DNA from: Meghimatium bilineatum
Taxonomy: Eukaryota > Mollusca > Gastropoda > Stylommatophora > Philomycidae
DNA: 64,000 nt
NCBI GenBank assembly: GCA_034231615.1
Contig: CM067316.1
Span: 23,583,791-23,647,790, forward strand
Reading direction: 5' to 3'
Positions 22,400-34,129 of this stretch are shown here, piece after piece. The position numbers and the translations under genes were made by a program. The notes under the pieces are model-generated. The model had not been told where the DNA came from. It was given only the letters and a program-made list of their open reading frames with translations, and did not search any database. How positions within the stretch are numbered: position 1 is the stretch's first letter; every line of letters starts with the position of its first letter.

Positions 22400-23400
22400 A
22401 ATACTGAAAGCAGAAGTAGAAAATGCAATAAAATGTGGAAAGGCTGAAGGCTCCGACAACATAACAGCAGACATATAATAAAAACTCTATATGAATTTGG
22501 TGTGAATATTATCATAGAACTTTGCAATGACATACCAGTATATGAAACAGGCACATACCTAAAGACCTAACATATCAATATTCATATCACTACCTAAGAA
22601 GCCCAGCGCTGTGGACTGTACAGAATATAATACAATATATCTAATGAGTTATATAACTAAAATACTACTCAGATAATACATGAAAGAATTAAAAAACAAG
22701 ATAGACACTGTGGTCAGTGAAAAAAAATTTGGTTTTAGGAAAAACAAAAGAATAAGAGAAGCTATACTTAGTATCCGACTAGTGATAGATAAATATATAG
22801 AAGTCCAAAAAAGTATCTATATTTGCTTCATATACTGTAGCAAGGTCTTTGTGATAGAGTCAAATATGAAAAATTAATCAAATGTCATCAAGAAGTAGGC
22901 ATAGATGGAAAATATATCTGACTGATTAGAAATATCTGCCAAAGACAGATGTGTCAGACCATTGGCGCAAATAAAACGGTGACACAACGCATTTCCATTC
23001 TATGAACTAAATCTTACTGGAAATCTAGTAGGATCATTGTCCTGCTACAAGAGAGATCCAGCGGGAGTTTGAGAATGAACACTGAAGAAGAAGAAGAAGA
23101 TTAGAAATATATATTGGGAATAGTCTGAATCAATAAGGTATCTAAACAGCTTCTCACCATACACAGAAACAAGAAGAGGGGTAAGATAAGGATGTAATTT
23201 ATCACCAAGCCTATTTAATATCAACACAGAAAATATCTTGAAACACATAGAAGAAACGCCAGGACTCAAGATCAATGGGAAAATAATAAACAACCTGAGA
23301 TATGCAGATGACACTGTTCTTTTAGCAGAAAGTGAACATGAACTACAAAGACTAATAGATAAAGTCGATAAATGAAGCAAAGAATATGGAATGGCTATAA
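22400..23400 (+). pseudogene. RTE-like reverse transcriptase, broken
   Basis: The remnants are KAEGSDNITAD, FGFRKNKRIREAIL (motif 2a), then after the SINE TRRGVR-GCNLSPSLFN and [20 protein letters not shown] with an intact YADD at about 23290-23305. Stops interrupt motif A and the finger region. A C-terminal block at 23734-24030 (IKHFGHIKRHD, KGKRARGKQGYKW) completes the element. Confidence 0.75.
22936..23098 (+). mobile_element. SINE S1 nested in a LINE, with TSD
   Basis: This 163-nt S1 copy ends in (GAA)n. A perfect 12-bp TSD, GATTAGAAATAT, occurs at 22924-22935 and 23099-23110. The TSD length equals that of the L-GAA element at 7027-11085. Confidence 0.88.
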
Positions 23401-24364
23401 ATATCCAAAAAAGAAAACCATGATAATCAGCAAAGTCACAGAAGAACAGGCACTAAATTATACATACATGGAGAAAAACTACAACAAGTAGAACATTATC
23501 AATATCTTGGACACATAAGCACAAACAACAGCAGATGTGAAACAGAAGTTAAAAGGAGAATAGGAATGGCTAAAAGTACCTTTAATAACATAAGGAAAAT
23601 AGTAACATCTAAACAAATTACAAACAAGTGAAAAATGAGAATTATAAAATGCTACATCTATTCTTAATTAATGTAGGACTCAGAAACATGGACACTAAAG
23701 AAACAACTAGAAGACAGAATTGATTCCTATGAGATGTGGATATATAGTAAAATAGTAAGAACATCTTGGAAAGAGAAGAAAACAAACAAAAAGGTTATAA
23801 CAACACTTAATATGAAGAAAGAATTATTAAGAGAAATAAAAATCCTGCAAATAAAACATTTTGGCCACATTAAAAGACATGACACATTGTTGAAGATCTT
23901 ACTTGAGGGTAAAATCAAAGGGAAGCGAGCAAGAGGTAAGCAAGGATACAAGTGGGAGAGTAAAATCACAAGATGGATAGGTTACATTCTAGCAGAGTGC
24001 ACCACCAAAACTAGAGACAGGGGATGTTAGAGGTCTACTGCATCCAACCTTTTTTGCGGAGACGGTGCATGATGATGATGATGATGATAGTTTGTAGCAT
24101 GTCATCTATACAATTATAGACCACCCTCTGAGTAGAAGGATTCTTCAATAGGCATTGCACTAAGACGAAATAGTTATACAATTTCATTCTCAATAAATTT
24201 TCAGAATCTGAAGAGAGACACAAAGAAATAAGAAATAATTAAATTAAATGTCACCTTGAGAACTCAGATGGTATTGCCGTTATAAGAATTTGAGAGCATC
24301 AGGACAGAATGAAAAAAATATCAAATATGTTTAGTAGTAGCATGTTATAGTAGTAGTAGTATAT

Positions 24365-25490
24365 ATTCATAGACCAGGAACAAGCATTCTATAGAGTCAA
24401 TAGAAATGCTTTATGGGAAACACTAGAAAAATATGGAATCAGAGGTCAGTTATTAGCAAAAATAAAATCCTTTTACCAAAACTGCAAAAGCTCAGTAATA
24501 ACTACTGATGAAATGACTTCATATTTCATAACAAAATCAGAGGTAAGACATGGATGCATGCTCTCACTTATATTTTTTAACATATACATGAACAGAATAA
24601 TAAAAGAATCCCAAAACAAGAAAGTAAACAGTACAGTAATAAGAGAAGGATCTGATGAGGAATTTAGTAATGCAATCAACAAATTGCTATTTGCTGATGA
24701 TCAATGCCTCATCTACGAAGAGGAACAACTGTTACAAAATCATATTAATTCACTCATGACAACATGTAACAAGTACAACATGAAAATAAATATGCAGAAA
24801 ACAGAAGTAATGAAAATCAGCAAGTCACCAAATCTAGTGAACTTAACAATAAACAAAACTAAAATGATACCTGGGAAGTATATTCACAGAAAACAGAAAA
24901 TTTGACAGAAAGACTGAGACAAGATGCCAGAAAGCAAACATAGTGACACACCAGCTATCACCATTACTGTTCAACCCAAAGATCAAGATGAAAGTCAAGA
25001 GACAGATGTTAAACAGCATTTTTATGAAAAAACTGCAATCAATGCCAGACATGGGCAGTGATAGTAGCCCAACAGAGAAAAATTACAACCTGTGAGATGA
25101 AATGTATGTGAAAAGTCACAAGATTCACCAAAACTAAACAAAATTAGAGATGATGAAACCAGAAGAAAAATTGGTATAAGACCATGCATAGAATACATTG
25201 ATAAACAACAATTAAAATGGTTTGGACACCTTATGAGAATGAACCATAACCAACTACCAACAAGAACATATAACATAAGATCCGGATACAAGGCCAGAGG
25301 AAGATCTAGAACAAGATGGATAGTTAATATTAAGACAACACTGAACAAATATATATTCAACACAGCCAAGGTGACACATCTGGCCCTGGACAGACAACTA
25401 AAGCTCCCAGTCATCACCCCTACACTTAACGGCAAGTGTGGATATTCTGACCATCATCCATCTGGGGGATAGACAATAGACAATAGTAGT
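24365..25490 (+). pseudogene. 5'-truncated LINE, FADD type with GACAATA tail
   Basis: It starts in the RT fingers (FIDQEQAFYRVN). It continues with ITKSEVRHGCMLSLIFFNIY, NKLLFADDQCLIYEEE (catalytic FADD) and INMQKTEVMKISK, open at 24513-24905. The C-terminal part, after further breaks, is LKWFGHLMRMNHNQ, GYKARGRSRTRWIVN and a tail ACGGCAAGTGTGG...GGGGGATAGACAATAG. It is the most complete member of the family of 2735-3172 and 50780-51255. It lies about 115 nt from the LA5-6 exon donor. Confidence 0.78.
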
Positions 25491-25603
25491 ACATTATTTT
25501 AAATGAATTTTAATTGTATAAAATGGAGACAAGCAAAGAACAGAAAAATAAGGTATGCTGGTACTCAAACTATTCTAAAATGAAAAATAGAAAACACACT
25601 TAC

Positions 25604-25861
25604 AATCAACTTCATCACTTCCATCTGGACAATCATCATCTCCATCACATTTCCATGCATTATTAATACATTGTGGATCTGCCAAGGTATCATGACATTG
25701 GAACTCAGTAGGCCCGCAGGTTTGGTCTGTAAGCGTTTCTGTACAGTTGAGTTCATCAGAATGATCCTTGCAGTCTGTATCTCCATCACAAAACCATACT
25801 TCGCTGATACATTCCCCATCATGACACACCCTTTCTCCATCCCTGTCACACTCTGTTTTAG
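25604..25861 (-). CDS. Receptor exon: LA modules 5 and 6
   Basis: This 258-nt exon has acceptor ...gacatcag|CT and donor GATT|gtaagt, phase 1 at both ends. It holds two LA repeats in tandem. LA5 runs from KTECDRDGERVC through VWFCDGDTDCKDHSDELNC. LA6 runs from TCGPTEFQC through WKCDGDDDCPDGSDEVD. LA6 has an extra-long loop between cysteines 2 and 3 (HDTLADPQ). The sixth cysteine of LA6 is split across the intron, T|gt in this exon and GT at the start of the LA7 exon. Human LDLR also fuses several LA modules into one exon (LA3-5 in exon 4). A seven-residue linker separates the two modules. Confidence 0.93.
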
Positions 25862-26045
25862 CTGATGTCAAGAAAATTTGTCACATTAGCACAGCACAAA
25901 ATAGTTTTTCTATAATTTTATACTTTAGGAAATTAAAATAATTGTCACAAACTGTATACAAAATTTTTGTTTTCTACAAGGTTTAAGTTTGTTTTGATAC
26001 ACATGAATTAGTGTGCAATGAAGCTCCTGGTTCCTATATGCAATG
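25862..26045. other. Intron between LA5-6 exon and S1 SINE
   Basis: AT-rich; no feature recognised. Confidence 0.4.
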
Positions 26046-26047
26046 GA

Positions 26048-26208
26048 ACCACTGAAAACGGATGTGTCGGGCCATTGGCCTAAAAAAACGCGACACAACG
26101 CATTTTCATTCTCTGGACTACATCGTGCTGGAAATCTAGTAGGACCATGGTCCTGCTACAAGAGAATTCAGCAGGAGTTTGAGAAGAACGCTGAAGAAGA
26201 AGAAGAAA
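26048..26208 (+). mobile_element. SINE S1
   Basis: It has tgaaaacggatgtgtcgggcc, ctggactacatcgtgctgg, the AGGACCATGGTCCT palindrome and a gaacgctgaagaagaagaag tail. A possible TSD, aatggaa, is imperfect. It lies 187 nt upstream of the LA5-6 exon in the host transcript. Confidence 0.78.
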
Positions 26209-26289
26209 ATAAAATGGAAAACAAAAACTGGATATAGAACTACTACACAGGACACTAAGTACATGTCTGTGTTAAATGCCATTAACCAC

Positions 26290-26535
26290 AGATCACCTAC
26301 TTCTATGCATTGTCACCATGCATTTCAATGGTCCTGATAATCATGGTGCCAGTGACATTCAGGTCATTGCAATAAGATCTTGCACCACAAACAAACTTAG
26401 TGCAATCTTGAAAATTACCATATATTGCAGTTTCGTACCCTTAAGCCATTTGGTCTTATACAGATCATTCATTCATTTCAATTTGGATGGTGGGACATTT
26501 GTTGTGCTGGTATCATGTTGTTTTATTTTGTTCTA
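26290..26535 (+). repeat. Dispersed repeat family D2
   Basis: It matches 11098-11345 in order and orientation over about 240 nt (gtcaccatgcatttcaatgg, tcttgcaccaca, gcagtttcgtaccc, catttggtctt). No terminal repeats or frame are recognised. Confidence 0.65.
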
Positions 26536-26612
26536 ACTCCCCATATAAAAAAAAAAATGTGAGTTTCTATGAAAATACTTGTATATACATACATCATTGT
26601 TAACATTGGAAA

Positions 26613-26750
26613 TTTTACAGGTGATTGTCATAAGTCTCATCAGGATGTATGCACAGAATTTAACAGGTGATTGTCATAAGTCTCATCAGGATGTATGCAC
26701 AGAATTTAACAGCTGATTGTCATAAGTCTCATCAGGATGTATGCACAGTT
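26613..26750 (+). repeat. 46-bp tandem repeat, 3 copies
   Basis: Three nearly identical units run GTGATTGTCATAAGTCTCAT then CAGGATGTATGCACAGAATT and taacag. Unit 3 differs by one base near its start and diverges at its end. High identity implies a recent expansion. Confidence 0.88.
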
Positions 26751-27200
26751 TAGTGTATTGTGGATGCATTCTATTCAAGTGATTGTTAAATTGTATATGT
26801 TCATTGCATCATCATGCGTTATCTCTTTAGTACTTTTCATTATATATCTAGAATATATACCGGGTAATACAAAAAACCTCAATTTTTAACCTGGCTTTAT
26901 CGATTGGAAGTTTCCCTTTCCGAATTTGAACATTCAATATTGACATTATGACTGGATCAGAAAAAAAAACTACAAGAATTATCATCAAAGTTGGAAATTT
27001 TTAATGCTAGGGATGTAATGGAAAACAAGACTAAAAAGAGCACAATTTTTGTTAAGATTAGAGATACACAGATAAAGATCAATATCACAAAGAATGGTCA
27101 TAACTTTAAGAAGGAGAAACTTTCTAATTTCTGAGATCCTGTATATGATGGGTGGAAAATCTAAAACATAATTAAAGATAAGGCTGGAGATGGACCTAGC
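26751..27200. other. Intron, no recognised feature
   Basis: AT-rich sequence with an accgggtaatacaaaaaacc motif at 26868. No class was assigned. Confidence 0.4.
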
Positions 27201-27480
27201 TACTATTTATACATGATATGGAAAAGAAACATCAATGGTGATCAGTGAAGATCAAAATGTATAACTCACATGCTATTTCTATTATGTTGTATGGCTGTGA
27301 GAGTTGGACATTCACTGCAGACACGGAGAAAGATATAGACCTTCAAATACAAGTATTATATATGAATTCTCTAATTTCCTATGACAAGTATAAGACAAAT
27401 GTGCACATAAGAAATAAATCTGAAATGCTTACAGGTCCACAAGAATTATTACTTTCAGAAGTACAATGAGAAAACCTAGC
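27200..27480 (+). pseudogene. Decayed LINE C-terminal fragment
   Basis: An open stretch at 27245-27469 contains KMYNSHAISIMLYGCESWTF, the post-RT LYGCESW motif of RTE-like LINEs. The rest has no clear alignment by eye. It directly precedes the truncated L-GAA copy. Confidence 0.5.
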
Positions 27481-27559
27481 CTGATTTGGATGTACAAGCC
27501 ATAATAATCCTACATGGGGAACAATTGAAAGTGGATGGTGCAGAGGAGGAAAAACAAAA

Positions 27560-28312
27560 TAAAGGACATATAACATCAGAGGTGCAGGTGTATATATAGA
27601 ATATCCACACAAGTCTAGAGATAGAATCAGAACACCAATAAGGAAATTCTGCGATAATTATGATTCAGAAATCCAAGAAATTAGAGTGGCAACTGAAAAA
27701 CTGCTGAACTCCAATCCTGACCTACAGTCCATGGCATTCCTGACAGATACAAAGTCAGTGCTTCAAGCTCTCCAGTCTGGAAAACTAACAGACTTGAAAA
27801 AACTACTTAATGAACTGTCTTACCAGTATAGGATAACCATGCAGTGGATACCTTCTCACTGTGGAATACCAGGAAATGAAAAAGCAGACCAACTGGCTAA
27901 GGAAGGTATTGCCGAAGACCAACCAGATGTACCAATCACCTACCATCAGAAAAACAGATGATCAAGTCAATAAGAAAACCACAAACACCAACACAAGATG
28001 ACTATCTCATTATGAACAGATCAGAACAAGTTATAATTCTACGCCTCAGAATGGGACACAACTGACTCCGCAGTCACATGTAAAAAAAGTTCAAGACTGG
28101 CAACACTGCCATGTGTACATGTGGACAGGTAGTAGAGAGTGCCAAACATATACTTCACGATTTTTCTGAGTATGAAACGCTGAGGCAGACATATTGGCCA
28201 GAGGAAACAACACTGGAATCAAAACTCTATGGGACACTGTATGAACTACAAAAGACAGTGAGTTTTATTCAGGAGACAGAATTACAGATATAGACATGTT
28301 TCAAGTGAACAA
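27560..28312 (+). pseudogene. 5'-truncated L-GAA copy: RNase H and tail
   Basis: It starts inside RNase H (RGAGVYIEYPHKS) and retains YDSEIQEI, FLTDTKSVLQALQSG, MQWIPSHCGIPGNEKAD, and after a frameshift MCTCGQVVESAKHIL and ETELQI, to the same tgtttcaagtgaac 3' end as the full element. It is about 90% alike at the protein level by eye. The catalytic Glu block reads DSEIQEI. It shows typical 5' truncation. Confidence 0.85.
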
Positions 28313-28432
28313 ATGGAGAAAAAGAAATACAACATAAAAGAATGTAGTCAAAATTTTTCTACACTCATTCACATCCCTGTGCATTGAAACAAACAAAAAA
28401 ATACAAATTTTTACAAAAACTAAACAACTTAC

Positions 28433-28555
28433 GGCAGTCAACTTCATCAGAACCATCATCACAGTCTGCATGATGGTCACACTTCCACCTGAATGAAATG
28501 CACCTTTTATCATTGCACTCAAATTCTATCAAAGGGTCACAGGTATTGTTGCAGC
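28433..28555 (-). CDS. Receptor exon: LA module 4
   Basis: This 123-nt exon has acceptor ...ttttaag|GC and donor TGCC|gtaagt, phase 1 at both ends. Its first full codon is the sixth cysteine of LA3. A complete LA repeat follows: [36 protein letters not shown]. All six cysteines and the DGSDE box are present. The junction with the LA5-6 exon makes CCT (Pro). The 3' end of a truncated LINE copy (27560-28312) lies about 120 nt inside the downstream intron. Confidence 0.92.
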
Positions 28556-28765
28556 CTTAAAAAAAATTGAAATTATGTTAATTAATGTAACACATGAACT
28601 ATTAATGGGCGTGGAGCAAAACCATAGTTTTACTAGCCATTTCTCAGCAAGAATCTTTATCTACGATCAATGTCCCTAATTTATTCATGAATCATGTAAT
28701 TTTAATTTATAAAAATTTATTATATAAGAAAGTGTTTGGCAATGAGTACTCTATATATTTATGAT
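28556..28765. other. Intron, no recognised feature
   Basis: Short AT-rich stretch upstream of the LA4 exon and downstream of the S3 SINE. Confidence 0.35.
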
Positions 28766-28769
28766 GGTT

Positions 28770-29055
28770 AAACATTGCAGCGGTAAAGCTGTTTGCCTTG
28801 TGTTCAAGAGATTGCATATTTGAATCCTGCTCATGACGTCTGGTTTACAAAGTGATTTTTTCTGAGATCCCTAGAAATTATTGCTTGAAGCTATGAAGTT
28901 AAGCACTATAAGTGGTGCTCTTGGCTTGAAGCTATTAAATTAAGTGCTATGAATGGTGCTCTTGGCAAATGACATGAAGCTTTATTTAGCGAGGTGGAAT
29001 ACATATGGGAACCAAAGTACAATGAAATAAATTCTCTATATCTTTAGAGTTTTTC
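28770..29055 (+). mobile_element. SINE family S3 (tRNA-like)
   Basis: The head is ggttaaacattgcagcggtaaag with a B-box-like TTTGAATCC. The body includes tttacaaagtgattttttctgagatccc, gcttgaagctatgaagtta, and an end aaattctctatatcttt. Other copies lie at 33500, 33850 and 49610 (minus), 35442 (minus) and 40490 (plus). An internal direct repeat, cttggcttgaagctat, doubles part of the body. Confidence 0.72.
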
Positions 29056-29059
29056 TAAA

Positions 29060-29224
29060 CATGTATCTCTGAATTGTTTTATTTTTCAAAATAAATTAGG
29101 ATTAAGTGAGTGTGAAAAACATTTGATAAAACAATACACATTTTTGTTAAAATTTAATTTTAAAAATTCTATGCATCTGTATGTGAGTCAAACTGCTATA
29201 TTCATTGATATATCCAGGAAAGTT
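29060..29224. other. Intron spacer, no recognised feature
   Basis: AT-rich; nothing recognised. Confidence 0.35.
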
Positions 29225-30385
29225 CTATCATCATCATGTGACATTCTTTCCAGAATGTGGTCTTCCTTATTGATTTTCTGAACACTCTTGTGATTATATC
29301 CTTGTACCATCATCATCTTGCGCATCCTCTTCCTCTATTGCGATTAACTCTGCCTTCAGCTATTAACCTTTCTATGCTGTTATGTCTCTTTATATGACCA
29401 AAAAAACACAGCTTTCTTGTTATGATGCTGTTAAGGAGCCAAACCTCTTTGACGTTTATTGATCTTAATACTTCTTGATTTGTTGTTTTAGCTGTCCATG
29501 GAATATATAAAATTCTTCTGTAGCATCTCATTTCGAAAGCAGTGATTCTTTGCTATTGTTTTATTTAATGTCCATGCCTCACAGCCGTATATTGTGACTG
29601 GAAATATTTTTCATTTGAGCAAGTTTCAATGTCACCATTGCAATTCTTATCTTGATTTTGACAGCACTGTCATCTGAACTATATGTTTATGGCCCAACTA
29701 CTGGAAATTTATTATGTCCTCTAGTTCGCAATTGTCAATTATTATCTTTGGTTGTACTTTCACTTTATCCATTGTCATAATTTTTGTTTTCTTCATATTT
29801 AAGTACAGGTTTTGGACTTCACTGCGTTCTTTTGTTGACCATAACATTTGCTTTAGACCATCTCCGTTTGCTGTTAAGAAAACTGTGTCATCAGCATATC
29901 TGATTTCTGGGATCGTCTGACCGCAGATGGTAAGAGGTTGGAAATCAGCATACGTCATGTCATCTTTTATGTTTTGCATCATGTTTTCAGTGTAGATGTT
30001 GAACAGCTACAGTGATTGTGTGCATCCTTGTCTAACTCCTTTCTATATATTAAACCACTCTGATATTGTTCCATCCACTTTAACTGCTGCATCTTGTTTG
30101 TGGTACAGCATTGCGATTAAATATGTGAGACGGTTGGAAATTCCATGTCGACTATAATTGGTGATGTTGTACACAATCAAACGCCTTGGTGTAGTCGATG
30201 ACACATGTCCACAATATACAGGCAGATCTGTATTGGATTCTCTGCAGTTTTCTATAATGATTCTCATGTTGAAGATATGGTCTCTGGTGCCTCTTCCAGA
30301 TCTAAAACCTGCCTGTGCCTCATGAACTTCTGTTTTTATCTTATTTTGCATTCTCTTCATCAGTTTCATCAGTATTTAATTACAA
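29225..30385 (-). pseudogene. RTE-like LINE, 5'-truncated, (ATG)n tail
   Basis: On the minus strand: VHEAQAGFRSGRGTRDHIFN, then PEIRYADDTVFLTANGDGL (YADD intact), MKKTKIMTMDKVKVQP, and a C-terminal block MRCYRRILYIPW, KLCFFGHIKRHNS. The 3' end has catgatgatgatag. Stops and shifts separate the blocks. Its 5' end abuts the left end of the Tc1-like element, which may have inserted into it. Confidence 0.78.
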
Positions 30386-30396
30386 GTACACATATA

Positions 30397-31742
30397 TACT
30401 GTTCAAAAAAAGAAACACAACTTTTTTGGAGTTACTTTTATAAAAGATATTCGCTAATTGGACATCATTTAACCTATCATCTGTGCCCACCTGGTTATTG
30501 ACTTCTTGTGGTTACCTGAATTGTACTCACATCAGGATTCGTGAGGTCATGAAAGAGATCAAGGTCAAAACAACATTTTTGGCAATAACTCACGACAGAT
30601 TCATAAGAATCCTGTGAAATTTAATGAACACAAAACTCTCTGACCATATTATTGAATGCCTATAAAAGATTGACGGTTCTCACATAAATTTTATTGAATA
30701 TTTTATGTGCAAATATGGTTCATCTCATTACAGAACAATGATACATCATCATGGATCTTTACAACTGAACAATCACAAAGTGTAGTGGCCAAACAATTTA
30801 ATGTGGTTAGAAGCACCATTAATTGTCTTTGGATGTGATTTCAACAAACTGGCTCAGTGGCAGACCAGCCGCACAGTGGAAGACACAGAGTCACAACTGT
30901 CAAAGACCGCTTCATACGACTGCATCCCCTCAGGAATTGATTTGGGCATCTGCATCCTCCCCAGTCTACTCAATGCCAGCAGTTCATTGAATTTCAGATC
31001 AAATAGTCAGGAACCGGCTGCATGACTCTAGTCTTTGGACTAGAATACCCTACAGAGGTCCTGTTCTTACAGTCCGGCATCACCAGAACTGACTGCAGTG
31101 GGCAACCAGCATTGTCAATGGACTGTTGGGAATGACTGAAGACAGGTTTGGTTTAGTGATTAATTATTTTTTTTGTTCCAGCCACATCACTGAAATTGTT
31201 CATCCTTGCATCCTTCCAATTTTGGCTGCAGGAGGGTTGATTTTTAAGCAAGATGACACTTGACCTCATGTGGCACAACTCACTACCCAGTTCCTTGCTG
31301 ACAACAATGTCCAAACCATTTTGTGGCCTTCCATGTCCTCATACATGAACCCCATAAAACACTTATGGAATGAACTCAACAGATGACTCCGCCAATGAGA
31401 TGTGGCTCCAGCTAATCTCCGACAGTTGTTTCATGCACTGCAGGAAAAGTGTGCAGCCATCCCACAACAACAGATCCAATGGCTGATTCTTGTCATGGAG
31501 ATGTCATTCTCTGATAAAGGCCGGAGGAGGCCATACACCTTACTTAAATGGAGGTCTTGGTTGCAAAGAATACAAGTCCAAACCAAATTTAATGAACATC
31601 ATTTCATTATCATTATTTAAGTCTGAAAGGTTCTTCATGCCAAGATTGAAACATTAATTCCGAAAAATAGCATTTTGGTACAACTTGAAATTTGGTGTCC
31701 ATTAGCACTGCAATAATGTTGCGTTTCTTTTTTTGAAGAGTA
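30397..31742 (+). mobile_element. Tc1-like DNA transposon, dead
   Basis: The 1,346-nt element has inverted termini: TACTGTTCAAAAAAAGAAAC on the left and the inverse of TACTCTTCAAAAAAAGAAAC on the right, with TA on both sides. The plus-strand transposase remnant reads FKQDDT-PHVAQLTTQFLADN, TILWPSMSSYMNPIKHLWNE (the WPxxSPDxNPIEHLW block) and LFHALQEKCAAIPQQQIQWL. Several stops make it inactive. A TIR of about 25 nt, TA target and about 1.3 kb length are standard for Tc1. Confidence 0.85.
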
Positions 31743-31934
31743 TATTTTTAAAAAGAATTTACAGAGCTCATGTCAACATTTTTTTTCTAATCTTTTATAA
31801 TGATGAAATGTTCAAATTTTCGTGTCACTAAATTGACCACAAATTGATCAAATATTATTTCTTGACATAATCTATAAATGAAAACATAAACATGCAGGTA
31901 GCAGTCCTCCACTGACTTACGATCACTAAGCATA

Positions 31935-32760
31935 ATTCATTAATTCATTTTCCTTTTGTGCTGAAGTTAGCGCATAGGGCAGAGGTCAGATCTCTCCAAT
32001 TCTGCCTGTTCAAAGCTATTCTGTGCAGTTCTTGAATAGTATGAATATTGGTTGTTTTACTTTCTCTAAGTATTGTTCTTCTGAGTGTTTCTTTTGGTCT
32101 ACCCCTGGCTCTTTTGCCTGTAGGTATCCATTCAAGAGATTGGTGGTGTATTCTGTTGGTGTCTGCGCATAGGACATGCCCGATGTAGGACCAACGGCGT
32201 TTTCTGATAACATCTGTGATGAAATTTTGATGTGTCTCTTCTCTGATTTTATCATTCAATTTGAATTGACTCCAATGGGTGTTAGTTATCCTACGAAGAC
32301 ATTTGTTCTCGAAACTCAGTAATTTCTTTTCTGAAGATAAAGAGCTTTTCCAGCTCTCACATCCATATGATTGCACCGGAATAATGCAGGAGTTAAATAA
32401 GCGCATTTTCATGAGTGTGCTGATTGACTTTGACTTCCAGATATTAGACAGTCTGTTAAATGCATTTGATGCTAGGGCAATGCGAGTTGTAATTTCTGTC
32501 ATGACATCACCGTCGAGTGTTAATTTGTTTCCTAGATAGGAGAATTTGTGTACTTATTCAAGTTGTTGTCCATTTAAAGTAATTTCGTTAGGTGAATTGG
32601 TGAAGTCCATAATTTTTGTTTTTGATGAATTGATTTGGAGACCTATTTGTCTTGCAATGAGTTTTAATCTATCAGTTTTTGTTTGTGCATCTTGATGGTT
32701 TTCACTCAATAGTGCAAGATCATCGGCAAAATCCAGGTCTTCTAATGTTGTTAAGCATAA
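31935..32760 (-). pseudogene. LINE C-terminal half, (AATG)n tail
   Basis: An open frame of 185 codons (31945-32502) reads STLMKMRLFNSCIIPVQSYG, ENKCLRRITNTHWSQF, IREETHQNFITDVIRKRRW, RARGRPKETLRRTIL. RT remains lie upstream to 32760 (DFADDLALLSEN-type with FADD). The 3' end carries aatgaattaatgaatt. The same family supplies the 552-bp units at 34541 and 44293, which start within the equivalent of NSCIIPV. Confidence 0.8.
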
Positions 32761-33265
32761 TAGTACTTCAAAAGATTTTTATTTAATATAGTATAATTTA
32801 AAAGTAGCATTTCGTAATCCAGTGACAGACACACAAAAATTAATTTGTGCAACAGAACACAATAAAAAAAAACTCTTTAACAAAACAGATAATTTAGCAA
32901 GTCTGTAGTGACATTTACTATTTACCTTGAGCAAAGTTTATACAGAATTTGTACACAAAATACACATTTGTTATATTTGATTGAAATAGAGAATGATCAT
33001 TCGGAAGTTGATGGAAACATCATGACAAAAAAATACTCAGCACTCACAAGTATGAGAACAATTGTTTTTGGTTCCTGTGCGTATGTTGATAGCAATATCT
33101 ACAGCATTGAAAAGATCCAGCATGCTTGACTGTGGTTAGTGTTCAGGTCAGTTTCCAATGTATAGTATGGAACCAGTTCTCTCATACGGATAGTCTACTA
33201 GAGATATGGCTACAGATGTCCACCATTCAGTGTAAGTGGAAAAATGCTGAACTCATTATTTACCA
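32761..33265. other. Intron, no recognised feature
   Basis: AT-rich; nothing recognised. Confidence 0.4.
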
Positions 33266-33267
33266 TG

Positions 33268-33397
33268 GTTAAGACAGATGTGTTAAGCCATTGGTGCAAA
33301 TAAAAATGGCAACACAATACAGCTCCATTCTCTGGACTACATTCAGCTGGAAATCTAGTAGGACCATTGACCAGAGATTTTTGAGAACAAAAAAAAA
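33268..33397 (+). mobile_element. SINE S1, degraded
   Basis: It has gacagatgtgttaagccattgg, gcaaataaaaatggcaacac, ctctggactacattc and gaaatctagtaggacc. The 3' part is shortened and the GAA tail lost. Confidence 0.65.
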
Positions 33398-33499
33398 ACA
33401 TTGAGGTAGGCCTATTAAAGCAATAGTTGTCTGCAATAAAACACATGAAGGCTCAAAATGTGCAGATGATTGAATTTAATTGTACTCAAGTTCCCCCAT

Positions 33500-33960
33500 A
33501 TGTACTCTATCCTTTCAGGATAGAAAGGCAGCATATCATCTGCTGAGAGCACTGCTCATAACTCCATAGCTGCAAGCAATAAGCCCCAGAGATCTCTGAG
33601 AAAATGTTTATGTAAACAAGGTATCATGGCTCTGTATCACACTCATAACAAATTGAAAACAAAGTAAAGTGCTGTTCAAATGTTTCAGGGTAGCAGATAA
33701 CTTTACTTCTATAAAATAAAGTTCCAATTGGAAAAAGGTTGGGAACCAGTGCATTTGTAGCCAGTTGTAATAAGTCATCCTGTAAAAGGCACAGAGGATT
33801 GAATTTATTGTACCTGGCTTACCCCATATATATATATATATATATATTCTCTGTCCCACTCAATGAAGCAGCATGTCACCTGCAGAGAGTACAACTCAAA
33901 GCATATAACTGCATAGCTTCAAGCAATAATCCTTGTTTCCTGATGTATATAAATGACATC
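33500..33960 (-). mobile_element. Two SINE S3 partial copies
   Basis: Reverse-orientation S3 blocks lie at about 33500-33615 (gagagcactgctcataactcc, agctgcaagcaataa, cagagatctctgag) and about 33850-33955 (caactcaaagcatataactgc, atagcttcaagcaataa). A (TA)n run lies at 33827-33848 between them. Both copies are incomplete. Confidence 0.55.
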
Positions 33961-34129
33961 ACAAAAAAAACTAACTACCGATACCTTTCACAAGCTCTCC
34001 GTGTTGGTGATCTTGCTGCCTGGAGTGCAGATCACATCAACACTCCCAAGATTATAATGCAGTACAATGTAGGTAATATAAGTAACCAGGGCAATGACAT
34101 CGTTAGAATCTCAAATCTACATTCATGAA

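Larger units (their letters stand above)
20815..24092 (+). mobile_element. RTE-like LINE, decayed, split by an S1 SINE
   Basis: Nearly full domain coverage: APE endonuclease (21074-21770), linker, RT (about 22400-23400) and C-terminal region (23640-24030), then an (ATG)n tail at 24068-24090. The frames are broken by many stops. The S1 SINE at 22936-23098 interrupts the RT and is flanked by a 12-bp TSD, so the LINE is older than that SINE. There is no RNase H, consistent with RTE. (ATG/GAT)n tails are shared with the LINEs ending at 29225, 43735 and 60285. Confidence 0.82.

Noticed and set aside
25565..25849. Second minus-strand frame over the LA5-6 exon
   Set aside because: Shifted-frame shadow of the LA5-6 exon; lacks the six-cysteine pattern.
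33735..33755. A hAT-type terminus (aaggttgggaaccagtg)
   Set aside because: Only one end seen; no inverse partner or 8-bp TSD within 1 kb.
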